This document shows positions 8,595-17,473 of a stretch of DNA of 51,954 nucleotides, piece by piece. The position numbers and the translations under genes are program-made. Source of the DNA: Paenibacillus sinensis (GTDB lineage Bacteria > Bacillota > Bacilli > Paenibacillales > Paenibacillaceae); NCBI RefSeq assembly GCF_019904155.1, contig NZ_JAHCMB010000013.1:46375-98328 (forward strand). Reading direction: 5' to 3'. The number at the start of each line of letters is the position of its first letter. Positions within the stretch are counted from its first letter, which is position 1. Under the pieces are notes generated by a model. The model did no database searches. It saw only the letters and a program-made list of their open reading frames with translations, and had not been told where the DNA came from.

Positions 8595-9584
8595 TTGAGT
8601 ACACTGACTATCGACGGTTGCATTTACAGCGAAGGCGGGTTTGAAGGCTGCTCGGAGGAAGTGCTGCAATCGAGACTGAATGCTTTTTTTCTAACCCTGT
8701 CATCATTCGATGGTTTTGCGGAGACTGTGCGCGGCATCGGCAAAATCTACGATTTCGCTGACAAGGAGGAGCACCGTTTAAGCGTGGCGCGAACTTATGA
8801 CGATCTCGAACTAGCCGCGAAGGCGGGCAAGAAATCCGTGATTCTGACCTTTCAGGAGCCGTATCCGATCGGTGACTCCTTGAACAATCTGCGTGTGTTC
8901 TATGAGCTCGGCGTAAGGGTTGTTCAGTTGACTTACAACAAAGCGAACTATATCGGCACAGGCTGTACGGAGTCCAGAGATCGCGGACTTACGGATTTTG
9001 GCAGACGGGTGATTGCGGAGATGAATCGGCTTGGCATGCTGGTCGATGTGTCTCACTGCAGCCGGGATACGGTGATCGACGCTATCAAAGCCAGTTCCCA
9101 GCCGATCGTATTCTCCCATGCGAATGTGAAGCAGATCAGCAGCAATCCGCGCAACAAGACTGATGAGGAGATCAAACTGCTTGCCGAGAACGGAGGAGTT
9201 ATGGGTCTGACACCGTGGGCGCCGATCTGCTGGACAAGAAAGAATGATGAACAGCCCTCGCTCGACGACTATCTCGACCATGTCGAGTATGTAATCAAGA
9301 TGGTCGGGATCGATCATGTCGGCTTTGGCGGAGACTGTACGCCTGACGGCAAATCGGATGAGTCGGGGACGATTGTACAAGCCACAATGTATCCCCAAGT
9401 GGCCGGCGATTACTATACCCGGGTGGGAACCGATTATGCGCTGGCTCATGCCAAGGGATTCGACGGAGTCAAAGATATCGACAATGTGGTGCGAGGACTG
9501 GAAAAAAGAGGATACGGCGAATCCGACATCGAGAAGTTCCTGGGAGGCAATTTCGCAAGAGTGATCAAGCAGGTGTGGAAATAG
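8595..9584 (+). CDS. Membrane (renal) dipeptidase family M19-like protein with altered first metal motif
   Basis: 329 residues of the M19 dipeptidase TIM barrel. Visible landmarks are LGVRVVQLTYNKAN (canonical LGvR.itLTh..N), DVSHCS (His154), FSHAN (His175) and GFGGD (Asp247); Glu88 in FQEPYPIGD may correspond to the bridging Glu. The canonical N-terminal DGHxD motif, which supplies two zinc ligands, is replaced by IDGCIYSEGG. The enzyme may therefore be mononuclear or use another ligand set. M19 enzymes hydrolyse dipeptides, often with a D residue at the C-terminal position. The start is TTG with CGGAGGG upstream; the gene lies between the amidohydrolase and the binding-protein gene. Confidence 0.8.
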   Translation: MSTLTIDGCIYSEGGFEGCSEEVLQSRLNAFFLTLSSFDGFAETVRGIGKIYDFADKEEHRLSVARTYDDLELAAKAGKKSVILTFQEPYPIGDSLNNLRVFYELGVRVVQLTYNKANYIGTGCTESRDRGLTDFGRRVIAEMNRLGMLVDVSHCSRDTVIDAIKASSQPIVFSHANVKQISSNPRNKTDEEIKLLAENGGVMGLTPWAPICWTRKNDEQPSLDDYLDHVEYVIKMVGIDHVGFGGDCTPDGKSDESGTIVQATMYPQVAGDYYTRVGTDYALAHAKGFDGVKDIDNVVRGLEKRGYGESDIEKFLGGNFARVIKQVWK

Positions 9585-9651
9585 GACAGCCGCTGAGAAT
9601 CGCCATTTTGTTCATCATCTTTTTAATTGATAGAAATCAGGAGGGGTTAAT

Positions 9652-11241
9652 GTGAGGAAAGTTGTATTTATCCTGTCCATGTGTCTCATTCTGGCGATTG
9701 TCGGTTGCTCCAATTCATCAGGAAATGGAAATGGAACTGATGCCTCCGCAGACAATGCTTCTACTTCGAGCGGCCATAAAGACAAGCTGATTTTCGCGCC
9801 CAACACCGATGCGCAAATCCTGGACCCGCAGCATATGAATGACAACACCTCCGAGCAGGTGATCCGGATGATCTACAGCGGATTGCTGAAGTTCGACAAG
9901 TCCGAGGTCGTCGGGGATTTGGCCGAGTCCTGGGAAACCTCGGAGGACGGGAAGACCTGGACCTTCAAATTGAAACAAGGGGTTAAATTCCACGACGGTG
10001 AAGAACTGAATGCGGCTGCGGTGAAAAAGAGCTTTGACCGGCTGACCAACAAGGACAACGCCCTTGCCCAATATGCCTCCTTCTCCATGATCACCCAAAC
10101 CAAAGTGATTGACGACTACACCGTCAGCTTGACGACCAAGGAGCCTTTCGGAGCCTTAGCGAACGTTCTGGCCAGCACCTCCGCCAGCATTCTGGATCCA
10201 AAAGCCATTGATACCTATGGCAAGGAGCTTGGGAAATCGGCGGAATCCGCCATCGGATCAGGCCCCTACAAGGTTGTGGAGTGGAAGAAGGATCAGCAGA
10301 TCGTACTGGAACGAAATGAAGACTATTACGGCGAAAAAGGCGTGACGAAGACCATCGTATACAAGCCGATTCCCGAGGCGGCCTCCCGTGTAATGGCGCT
10401 GGAAACCGGAGAAGTGGATGTGATCCAGCAGATTCCGGCGAATGAACTGAAACGGCTGGAGTCGGTCGATGGCATTGAGATTATCAAAGCGCCGAGCAAC
10501 AATCAGCGGCAGTTCCGTTTCAATCTCGCCAAGAAGCCGTATGATGATCCGCGGGTCAGGCAAGCTGTCTCCTACGCCATCAACCGGCAGGAAATATTGG
10601 ATAATGTAGTGCCGGGTCTCGGCGAGCTGTCGACCAGCTCCCTGGCGAAAGTGACCTGGGGCTATACCGACCTTGGCGTCATCCCCTACGATCCCGAGAA
10701 GTCCAAGAAGCTGCTGGCCGAAGCAGGATATCCGAACGGGTTCAAGACGACCATTACGACGACGGAACGCTACATCCAAGGCGTGGAGCTGGCCGAGGCA
10801 TTATCCGCACAATTGAAAAAAGTCGGCATCGATGCTTCGATCGTCGTGAAGGAATGGAGTGAAATCGTCCAGGAGTGGAGCGGTCTGACACCGGATGAAT
10901 TCAATCAGGAAATCTTCATTATGGGCGCCGCGCCATCAACGCTGGAAGCGGACAAAGGGATGCGGACAATCTATTCGACAGCTCCTACCAATGAGCAGAA
11001 CTACGGGTTTTATTCGAACAAAGAGTTTGATGAAGTGATGCAGGAAGCGATGAAGGAGATCGATCCGGAGAAGCGTAAAGCGCTCTACAAACGGGCGCAG
11101 GAGATTGTGTACATCGAAGACCCGGTTGCTTTCTGGTTGTATGACGGCTATGTAATGATCGGACAGAGAACGGGCGTGAAGGACGTCACGGTCAGTCCGC
11201 TGAGCTTGATTACGTTCGAAAAGGCATATGTGGACAAATAA
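9652..11241 (+). CDS. Lipoprotein substrate-binding component of peptide/opine-type ABC importer (SBP_bac_5)
   Basis: 529-residue extracellular lipoprotein. The signal peptide ends in the lipobox AIVGC (Cys19), followed by a Ser/Asn/Gly linker and a class C (family 5) binding domain with LAESWETSEDGKTWTFKL and the GVKFHDGEEL motif, typical of DppA/OppA/nickel-binding relatives. The predicted role is capture of a peptide-like solute for the two permeases and two ATPases downstream. GTG 9652 follows AGGAGGGG closely. A strong hairpin after the stop separates it from the permease genes and probably raises its relative expression. Confidence 0.9.
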   Translation: MRKVVFILSMCLILAIVGCSNSSGNGNGTDASADNASTSSGHKDKLIFAPNTDAQILDPQHMNDNTSEQVIRMIYSGLLKFDKSEVVGDLAESWETSEDGKTWTFKLKQGVKFHDGEELNAAAVKKSFDRLTNKDNALAQYASFSMITQTKVIDDYTVSLTTKEPFGALANVLASTSASILDPKAIDTYGKELGKSAESAIGSGPYKVVEWKKDQQIVLERNEDYYGEKGVTKTIVYKPIPEAASRVMALETGEVDVIQQIPANELKRLESVDGIEIIKAPSNNQRQFRFNLAKKPYDDPRVRQAVSYAINRQEILDNVVPGLGELSTSSLAKVTWGYTDLGVIPYDPEKSKKLLAEAGYPNGFKTTITTTERYIQGVELAEALSAQLKKVGIDASIVVKEWSEIVQEWSGLTPDEFNQEIFIMGAAPSTLEADKGMRTIYSTAPTNEQNYGFYSNKEFDEVMQEAMKEIDPEKRKALYKRAQEIVYIEDPVAFWLYDGYVMIGQRTGVKDVTVSPLSLITFEKAYVDK

Positions 11242-11251
11242 ATGTTCGGCA

Positions 11252-11304
11252 AAATAGAGCGCACTTGCTGGCCGGAATCGGCTGGCAGGTGCTCCCTATT
11301 TATT
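11252..11304 (+). terminator. Intercistronic 23-bp stem-loop between binding protein and permease genes
   Basis: The arm 11252-11274 pairs with 11279-11301 almost end to end (mostly Watson-Crick plus several G-T pairs, GAAT loop), ending in CTATTTATT. It lacks a long T-run, so it may act as an attenuator or as a 3' RNA-stabilising structure for the binding-protein message rather than as a full terminator. Confidence 0.7.
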
Positions 11305-11353
11305 GTCCGGTCTCAAGGTCCGGTATCGACAAGGGGGAACGGAGGTAGCAGGT

Positions 11354-12280
11354 ATGTTGGTTTTTTTGCTGAAAAGAATTTCCCAGGTTGTCCCGGTGGT
11401 CATCGGCGTCTCTATTCTCGTGTTCAGCATGCTTCATTTGATCCCGGGGGACCCCGCCAGAATGATGGTCGGGATTGACGCGCCGAAAGAAGTCATCGAG
11501 CAGGCGAGAGAGGAGCTCGGACTGAACGAACCGCTGTTGAAACAGTTCGGCATTTTTATCGGGCACGCCATAACAGGCGACCTGGGCACATCCATCCGCA
11601 CCGGGCTGCCGGTCTCGGAGGAAATCGCCAACAGGCTTCCGATCACGCTAACCATAGCCGTAGGCGCAACTTTATTCGCAACGGTATTCGGCATGCTGTG
11701 CGGAATTATCGCGGCCGTCAAGCAGAACAAGCTGGGCGATAATCTGATTATGATCGTATCGCTGGCCTCAGTCTCGACCCCGTCCTATTTTTTGGGACTG
11801 CTGCTTATGATGATCTTCTCCGTCTATCTGGGCTGGCTGCCGACGATCGGGATCGCCTCACCTGTTCATTATGTGCTGCCCATTATTACACTGGGAGCGC
11901 AGTCCATGGGCTTGATCGCGCGAATGACCCGATCCGGTATGCTGGATGTGCTGAGACAGGACTATATCCGGACGGCAAGGGCCAAGGGGCTGCCCAACCG
12001 GATTATCATTTACATGCATGCCTTGAAGAACGCGCTCATTCCGGTCGTGACCGTTGTCGGTTTGCGTTTTGGCGGATTGCTGGCCGGTACTGTACTCGTC
12101 GAAAGCGTATTTGCCGTTCCCGGCGTCGGCCGGTTTATGGTGGATTCCGTGCTGAACCGCGATTATCCTGCCGTACAAGGTACTGTACTCGTCTTGGCTA
12201 TTATCTTCGTTCTGATCAATCTGCTGGTAGACATCGTTTATCGCGTCATTGATCCGAGAATCACAATTACGGAGGGATGA
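11354..12280 (+). CDS. ABC transporter permease, DppB/OppB type
   Basis: 308-residue inner-membrane permease with about six TM segments. N terminus LLKRISQVVPVVIGVSILVFSMLHLIPGDPA is classic DppB. The EAA loop is RTARAKGLPNRIIIYMHALKNALIPV near residues 210-235, which docks an ATPase. ATG 11354 has GGAGGT at 11341-11346; a longer frame reaches back to 11303 without a ribosome site. It pairs with the DppC-type gene 4 bases downstream. Confidence 0.92.
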   Translation: MLVFLLKRISQVVPVVIGVSILVFSMLHLIPGDPARMMVGIDAPKEVIEQAREELGLNEPLLKQFGIFIGHAITGDLGTSIRTGLPVSEEIANRLPITLTIAVGATLFATVFGMLCGIIAAVKQNKLGDNLIMIVSLASVSTPSYFLGLLLMMIFSVYLGWLPTIGIASPVHYVLPIITLGAQSMGLIARMTRSGMLDVLRQDYIRTARAKGLPNRIIIYMHALKNALIPVVTVVGLRFGGLLAGTVLVESVFAVPGVGRFMVDSVLNRDYPAVQGTVLVLAIIFVLINLLVDIVYRVIDPRITITEG

Positions 12281-12284
12281 ATGC

Positions 12285-13118
12285 ATGGACCGGCAGGTAA
12301 TGAAGCGTTTTATGAAAAGAAAGGTGTCCATCGTCGGCGGAGTCATCATTATGATCTTTATTGTTACGGCTCTCATCGGCCCGTTCCTGGCGCCTTATGA
12401 TCCATTGGAGCAGGATTTAGCCAACAACTATCAGGGTCCAAGTGTAGACCATTTGCTCGGGACGGACAACCTGGGACGGGACACCTTGTCGCGGCTGATC
12501 TATGGAGCCCGAATTTCCCTGATGATCAGCGTGATCAGTGTCGGCTTGTCGCTTGCAGTGGGGCTGTTGCTGGGGGTCACAGCGGGATATTACGGAGGTC
12601 GAACCGAGTCGGTCATCATGCGCTTTGTTGATATTTTGCTAGCTTTTCCCGGCATTTTGCTCGCGATTGTTATCGTGGCGGTGCTGGGGAACGGGCTGAT
12701 CAATACGATGATTGCCGTAGCGGTATTCTCGGTCCCTGATTTTTCGCGGATCATCAGGTCCTCGGTAATATCCTTGAAGAAGATGGATTATATCGAGGCT
12801 TGCCGAGCGTCAGGCGCATCCGACCTGCGAATCATTATGAAGCATATCATCCCCAACTCCTTGTCGCCCATCATTGTCCAGTCCACACTTATGCTGGGAA
12901 CGGCGATCCTGACCGCCTCCGGCCTGTCCTTCATCGGTCTTGGCGTTCAGCCTCCCGATCCGGAATGGGGAGCCATGCTGAGTAAATCGCGGGAACTTAT
13001 GAGAAGCGCGCCGATGGCCGCGATTGCGCCCGGAGTTGCCATAACTTTGGTCGTGCTTAGCTTCAGCCTGGTCGGGGATGGCCTGCGCGATGCCCTGGAC
13101 CCCAAACTCAAAAACTGA
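12285..13118 (+). CDS. ABC transporter permease, DppC/OppC type
   Basis: 277-residue permease with N-terminal TM at about 15-35, the LGTDNLGRDTLSRLIYGARISL block characteristic of DppC/OppC, further TM segments, and the EAA loop EACRASGASDLRIIMKHIIPNSLSPI. GGAGGG at 12271-12276 serves ATG 12285; the upstream in-frame ATG at 12249 lies inside the previous gene. It forms the transmembrane channel with the DppB-type partner. Confidence 0.92.
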   Translation: MDRQVMKRFMKRKVSIVGGVIIMIFIVTALIGPFLAPYDPLEQDLANNYQGPSVDHLLGTDNLGRDTLSRLIYGARISLMISVISVGLSLAVGLLLGVTAGYYGGRTESVIMRFVDILLAFPGILLAIVIVAVLGNGLINTMIAVAVFSVPDFSRIIRSSVISLKKMDYIEACRASGASDLRIIMKHIIPNSLSPIIVQSTLMLGTAILTASGLSFIGLGVQPPDPEWGAMLSKSRELMRSAPMAAIAPGVAITLVVLSFSLVGDGLRDALDPKLKN

Positions 13119-13139
13119 TAGGAAATGCGGGTGAGTGCG

Positions 13140-14144
13140 ATGAGCGAGAACATACTGGACATCAAAAACCTGAAAACTTATTTTTTCACGGATGAAGCAA
13201 CGGTCCGGGCCGTCGACGGAGTGGATCTGGAGCTGGTCAAGGGCGAAACGCTGGGAATCGTCGGTGAATCCGGTTCGGGAAAAAGCATGATGTCGCTGTC
13301 GATTATGGGGCTGGTGCCCTCACCTCCGGGTAAAATTGTGGACGGAGACATCCATTTTAACGGAACCAACCTGGTAGGTCTCAGCGATTCCAAATACCGC
13401 AAAGTCAGAGGGAATGAAATCTCCATGATTTTTCAGGAGCCTATGACTTCCCTGAATCCGGTGTTTACAATCGGCAGACAACTGATGGAGGTATACCGGT
13501 ATCATCAGGATTTGCCCAGGAAAGAAGCCAGGGATCAAAGCATTGAAATGCTGCGGATGGTGGGCATCTCCATGCCGGAGAAGCGGATGAGCGAGTATCC
13601 GCATCAGCTGAGTGGAGGGATGAGACAGCGGGTGATGATCGCCATGGCGCTGGCCTGCAATCCGAAGCTGCTGATCGCCGACGAGCCGACAACTGCGCTG
13701 GATGTTACGATTCAAGCTCAAATTCTGAGTCTGATGCGTGAGCTCCAAGCCCAGTACCATACTTCGATTATATTAATTACGCATAATCTTGGCGTTGTAG
13801 CCGAGATGGCCGACAAAATCATGGTCATGTACGCCGGCAAGGTGATGGAATATACGGATACCGCAACGATATTCAGCGATCCCAAGCATCCGTATACGGA
13901 AGGGCTGCTCGATTCCATCCCGAGGATTAACAAGCCGGTGGAGAAACTGTCAGCGATTCCGGGTACTGTGCCGAGTCCGCAGAACTTTCCCGCCGGGTGC
14001 AGGTTTCATCCGAGATGTAAATATGCGATGCCCATTTGCTTGGAGAACGAGCCTGAGCTGATCCCTATGGCCGATGGAACTCAAGTCAGATGCTGGAAGT
14101 ACGGGGAGGAGGCTGCATATGAAACAGGAACTGCTGAGGGTTGA
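13140..14144 (+). CDS. ABC transporter ATP-binding protein, DppD/OppD type
   Basis: 334-residue ATPase with Walker A GESGSGKS (about residues 42-49), signature LSGGMRQRV, Walker B LLIADEPTTALD and H-loop LITHNLG. The C-terminal oligopeptide-type extension includes AIPGTVPSPQNFPAGC and a Cys-rich CRFHPRCKYAMPIC segment typical of DppD/OppD. ATG 13140 follows GGGTGAG; ATG 13125 is the alternative, adding five residues. The 3' end overlaps the next ATPase gene by 26 bases. Confidence 0.92.
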   Translation: MSENILDIKNLKTYFFTDEATVRAVDGVDLELVKGETLGIVGESGSGKSMMSLSIMGLVPSPPGKIVDGDIHFNGTNLVGLSDSKYRKVRGNEISMIFQEPMTSLNPVFTIGRQLMEVYRYHQDLPRKEARDQSIEMLRMVGISMPEKRMSEYPHQLSGGMRQRVMIAMALACNPKLLIADEPTTALDVTIQAQILSLMRELQAQYHTSIILITHNLGVVAEMADKIMVMYAGKVMEYTDTATIFSDPKHPYTEGLLDSIPRINKPVEKLSAIPGTVPSPQNFPAGCRFHPRCKYAMPICLENEPELIPMADGTQVRCWKYGEEAAYETGTAEG

Positions 14145-15084
14145 GAATCTCAAGAAGCATTTTCCGATCAAGCAAGGCTTATTGTCCAAGACGGTCGGAG
14201 CAGTCAAAGCCGTTGACGGGATTGGCTTCTCGATCCATGAAGGAGAGACATTCGGCCTGGTGGGAGAGAGCGGATGCGGCAAATCCACAACCGGAAGAAT
14301 GGTGCTGCGGCTGATGGAGCCTACGGATGGCCAGGTGGTCTACAGAGGAGAGAACATCCTGGACTTTCCCAAGGATAAAATGCAGAAGCTGCGGCGCGAA
14401 ATGCAGATCATCTTTCAGGACCCGTACTCCTCGCTTGACCCGCGCTTTACGATCGCAAATACGATCGGTGAAGTGATGGACATCCATAAAATTGCGTCCG
14501 GAAAAGAGAAAGAGGACCGAATTATTCAAATTCTGGAGGCTGTCGGACTGGGGAAGCAGCATCTGAACCGTTATCCGCATGAATTCAGCGGCGGGCAAAG
14601 ACAGCGGATCGGTATCGCGCGCGCCCTCGCCCTGCAGCCTTCGCTGGTGGTCTGCGACGAACCGGTCTCGGCGCTGGACGTATCCGTTCAGGCGCAGATT
14701 GTCAATCTGATGCAGGAACTTCAAGAGGAATTTAAGCTGACCTACCTGTTCATCTCTCACGATCTAAGTGTGGTTCATCATATATGCGATCGGATAGCGG
14801 TCATGTACATTGGCAAAATCGTCGAGATCGCCGACAAAAAAGCGTTATTCGACCAGCCTTCCCACCCCTATACGCAGGCTCTCTTGAGTGTTATTCCCGA
14901 ACCGAACCCGGGAGGCTCTTCGCTTAAAAATGTACTGGAAGGCGATATTCCCAGTCCCGCCAACCCGCCGGAGGGCTGCCGGTTCCATACCCGCTGCAAA
15001 TTTGCCACCGAGCGGTGCAGACGGGAAGAACCGCAGCTGCAGGATATCGGAGGCGGACACTTCGTTGCATGCCATCTATACTAA
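14119..15084 (+). CDS. ABC transporter ATP-binding protein, DppF/OppF type
   Basis: 321-residue ATPase: VENLKKHFPIKQG N terminus, Walker A GESGCGKS (50-57), Q-loop in IIFQDPYSSLDPR, signature FSGGQRQRI, Walker B LVVCDEPVSALD, then the oligopeptide-type C-terminal domain with IPSPANPPEGCRFHTRC. ATG 14119 has GGGGAGGA upstream and overlaps the preceding gene, implying coupled translation of the two ATPases. Confidence 0.92.
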   Translation: MKQELLRVENLKKHFPIKQGLLSKTVGAVKAVDGIGFSIHEGETFGLVGESGCGKSTTGRMVLRLMEPTDGQVVYRGENILDFPKDKMQKLRREMQIIFQDPYSSLDPRFTIANTIGEVMDIHKIASGKEKEDRIIQILEAVGLGKQHLNRYPHEFSGGQRQRIGIARALALQPSLVVCDEPVSALDVSVQAQIVNLMQELQEEFKLTYLFISHDLSVVHHICDRIAVMYIGKIVEIADKKALFDQPSHPYTQALLSVIPEPNPGGSSLKNVLEGDIPSPANPPEGCRFHTRCKFATERCRREEPQLQDIGGGHFVACHLY

Positions 15085-15103
15085 TGAAAGCGAGGTGTCA
15101 GGA

Positions 15104-16291
15104 ATGAGGCAATCCAACATGCTGGAATTTCCGCTGGAAGAATACAAGAATCGCATGAAGAAGCTGTTGACCGCAATAAGGGAGAATGAATGGGACGCCG
15201 TTATTTTGACCAACAAAGAGAATATGCGCTATTTCACTGGATACCAGCTTATCGTATGGGGCAGCGGCATTTCCAAACCGGCCTGTGTCATTATTACAAA
15301 AGATGGCGATGTAACCATGATCACGGGATACACGAACCGCGACGCGCTAAGAGCGACGTCCTGGGTGGAGGATGTGGTGGTATGGGACCGGCTGGGACGA
15401 AACGGCGCTCTTGCCGACTTGCCGGAGGCCATCCATGACGTGCTGGTCCGCAAAGGGGTGGACAAAGGCAGAATCGGGATGGAAACCGGAGTGGGCTTTC
15501 GCCTTCACCTGCATATGTCGGATTACAATAAGCTGATGGGGCGTCTGACGGACGCAGCCATCGTGGATGCAGGTCCGGCCATTTGGGAGATCCGTGTCAT
15601 TAAGTCCGCGCTTGAAATCGAGCGGGTACGAATGGCGTGCAAGATCAACATCCAGGCCTACGAAGCGGCTTTTCAGGCGATCCGCTTCGGCATGACGGAG
15701 ATGGAGCTGTACCGGGTTATTTCGCAAGCGATGATTGCTTATGGCGCGGACGAGGTGTTCCCAATGGGAATCCGGGCCGGCGTGGAGCGCTATGCGCAGA
15801 GCAACTGTCCGCCCGGCGACCGGCCGATCCGGGAGGGCGAGATCATTCTGATCGACGGAGGGCCCGGATACCGGGGATACTTCTCCGACATTATCCGTGA
15901 GGCAGTCATCGGTGAGCCGACGTCAAGGCAGCAGGAGCTGTACAATATCGCTTTGGCTGCTTGTGAAAAAGGGCTGGAGCATATGAAGCCGGGTATGAAA
16001 TGCGGCGAGGTGTGCAGCCTGGTTGACAGTTTTGTTGATGAGCAGGGGTATGGCGACTATTACGATCTTTACCGCGGCTGGATCGGACATTCGGTTGGAA
16101 TGAGCATTCACGAGATGCCGGCTGTGGAGCTGGGCTCCGAGGTGGTGCTGCAGCCGGGCATGGTCTTCGCCATTGAACCTACGATCTACGAAGAGGGAGT
16201 AGGCATGTTCACGGTCGAAGAGAATATCCTGATCACGGATACCGGCTGCGAGGTGCTGACTCCGATCAGCAGAGAACTTCGTATACTGTAA
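15104..16291 (+). CDS. M24-family metallopeptidase (Xaa-Pro aminopeptidase/dipeptidase-like)
   Basis: 395 residues: a creatinase-type N-terminal domain (about 1-160) and a pita-bread catalytic domain with all five expected metal ligands: Asp251 and Asp262 in LIDGGPGYRGYFSD, His329 in WIGHSVGMSIHEMP, Glu358 in FAIEPTIYEEG and Glu372 in TVEENIL. Relatives are prolidase, aminopeptidase P, creatinase and ectoine hydrolase; the short glycine-rich metal loop is not diagnostic. It is the last gene of the importer operon, 19 bases after the DppF gene, and probably processes the imported solute in the cytoplasm. Confidence 0.88.
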   Translation: MRQSNMLEFPLEEYKNRMKKLLTAIRENEWDAVILTNKENMRYFTGYQLIVWGSGISKPACVIITKDGDVTMITGYTNRDALRATSWVEDVVVWDRLGRNGALADLPEAIHDVLVRKGVDKGRIGMETGVGFRLHLHMSDYNKLMGRLTDAAIVDAGPAIWEIRVIKSALEIERVRMACKINIQAYEAAFQAIRFGMTEMELYRVISQAMIAYGADEVFPMGIRAGVERYAQSNCPPGDRPIREGEIILIDGGPGYRGYFSDIIREAVIGEPTSRQQELYNIALAACEKGLEHMKPGMKCGEVCSLVDSFVDEQGYGDYYDLYRGWIGHSVGMSIHEMPAVELGSEVVLQPGMVFAIEPTIYEEGVGMFTVEENILITDTGCEVLTPISRELRIL

Positions 16292-16472
16292 CGGTCGAAG
16301 AGGTGAAGAGGCGAAGAGCGGATAAGACTCACAGTCTGCATATATAATAGTAATAATCGGTTTATAATGGGGAATCGGGGTCAAGAAAAAAGCTGATTTT
16401 TTTCGCAGTCTGCGGTAAAGTAACAGAAGACTGTGTTTGTGCACCGCGCAACCGAAGAAAGGAAGCTTATTC
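16292..16472 (+). promoter_or_regulatory. Gap between the peptidase operon and the EamA gene
   Basis: About 180 bases without a gene. Two TATAAT-like hexamers lie at roughly 16343-16348 and 16362-16367, but no good -35 partner is seen. No clear terminator for the upstream operon was found. AAAGGA at 16458-16463 is the ribosome site for ATG 16473. Confidence 0.3.
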
Positions 16473-17420
16473 ATGCCTCACAAAAAACCGCCGGTCCCCG
16501 TTCCCGTACTGCTGCTGATCGGCATTATCGCGATCTCATTCTCCGCCATTTTCGTCAAATGGTCCTCGGCCCCGGCTTCCATTCAGGGTATGTACCGGCT
16601 CCTGTTCACTTCGCTGATCATGCTTCCTTTCGCGCCCAGGTATGGCGGGGCGATCAAAGCGCTCAGCCGCAAGGAATGGCTGCTGCTCGGAGCATCCGGT
16701 TTCATGCTGGCCCTGCATTTCCTGCTATGGATGGGGTCGCTCAAATATACATCCGTCGCTAGTTCGACTATGATTATGTCGCTGGAGCCTGTATTCATCA
16801 TGGCGGGTTCTTTTCTTCTATATAAAGAGCGCAGCGCCGTATCCGCGATTCTGGGACTTGCCGTTGCGATCGGCGGCGTCTGTCTGATTGGATGGGGGGA
16901 TGTGGGGCTGTCGCCGGACAATGTGAAGGGAGATTTGCTCTCCATAGGCGGTACGGCAGCGGTTGCCGTCCATCTGCTCATTGGCAAGAAGCTGGTTGCC
17001 CGGATGCCTTCCTATCTGTACAGCCTGATTGTGTTTATCCTGGCGGGAGCCGTGTTCGCGGTGTATAATGGCGTCTCGGGGATCTCTTACTTCGATTATC
17101 CGTCCAGAGAATGGGGTATCTTTGTCCTGTTAGCCGTCGTTCCTACCGTATTCGGACATATCCTGTTCAACTGGCTGCTTCAATATACTTCAGCGACGAC
17201 CGTATCGATGAGTATACTCGGCGAACCGGTCGGTGCCAGTATTCTTGCCTTCGTGCTGCTTGGCGAACGCCTGACAGGGCTGCAATGGTCGGGTGGCGTG
17301 CTTGTCCTGGGCGGACTTGCTTTCTATTTATACATGGGAGGCAGGGCGGCTGCCAGAGAGCAGGAGGAACTGATCCGGCAGGCCAACGAGCGGCTGCAAG
17401 TGCCCGAGAGCGTCATGTAA
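16473..17420 (+). CDS. EamA/DMT-family transporter
   Basis: 315-residue integral membrane protein of the drug/metabolite transporter superfamily with about ten TM segments arranged as two EamA repeats: LIGIIAISFSAIFVKWSSAPA at the start, the repeat ending SLEPVFIMAGSFLLYKE, and the second ending SILGEPVGASILAFVLLGE. Such proteins commonly export amino acids or small metabolites. The N terminus is short and Pro-rich. A single gene followed closely by a methyltransferase gene (53-base gap), perhaps co-transcribed. Substrate unknown. Confidence 0.88.
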   Translation: MPHKKPPVPVPVLLLIGIIAISFSAIFVKWSSAPASIQGMYRLLFTSLIMLPFAPRYGGAIKALSRKEWLLLGASGFMLALHFLLWMGSLKYTSVASSTMIMSLEPVFIMAGSFLLYKERSAVSAILGLAVAIGGVCLIGWGDVGLSPDNVKGDLLSIGGTAAVAVHLLIGKKLVARMPSYLYSLIVFILAGAVFAVYNGVSGISYFDYPSREWGIFVLLAVVPTVFGHILFNWLLQYTSATTVSMSILGEPVGASILAFVLLGERLTGLQWSGGVLVLGGLAFYLYMGGRAAAREQEELIRQANERLQVPESVM

Positions 17421-17473
17421 TACTACTTCTGGTATAAGATCGACAGAATGAACGGCAAGGAGATCAATCGATT

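Noticed and set aside
11242..11478. Short open frame between the binding-protein and permease genes
   Set aside because: It begins without a ribosome site, runs through the hairpin and overlaps the permease start.
14888..15103. N-terminal extension of the M24 peptidase
   Set aside because: It lies inside the upstream ATPase gene in another frame; ATG 15104 has the better site and fits the family length.
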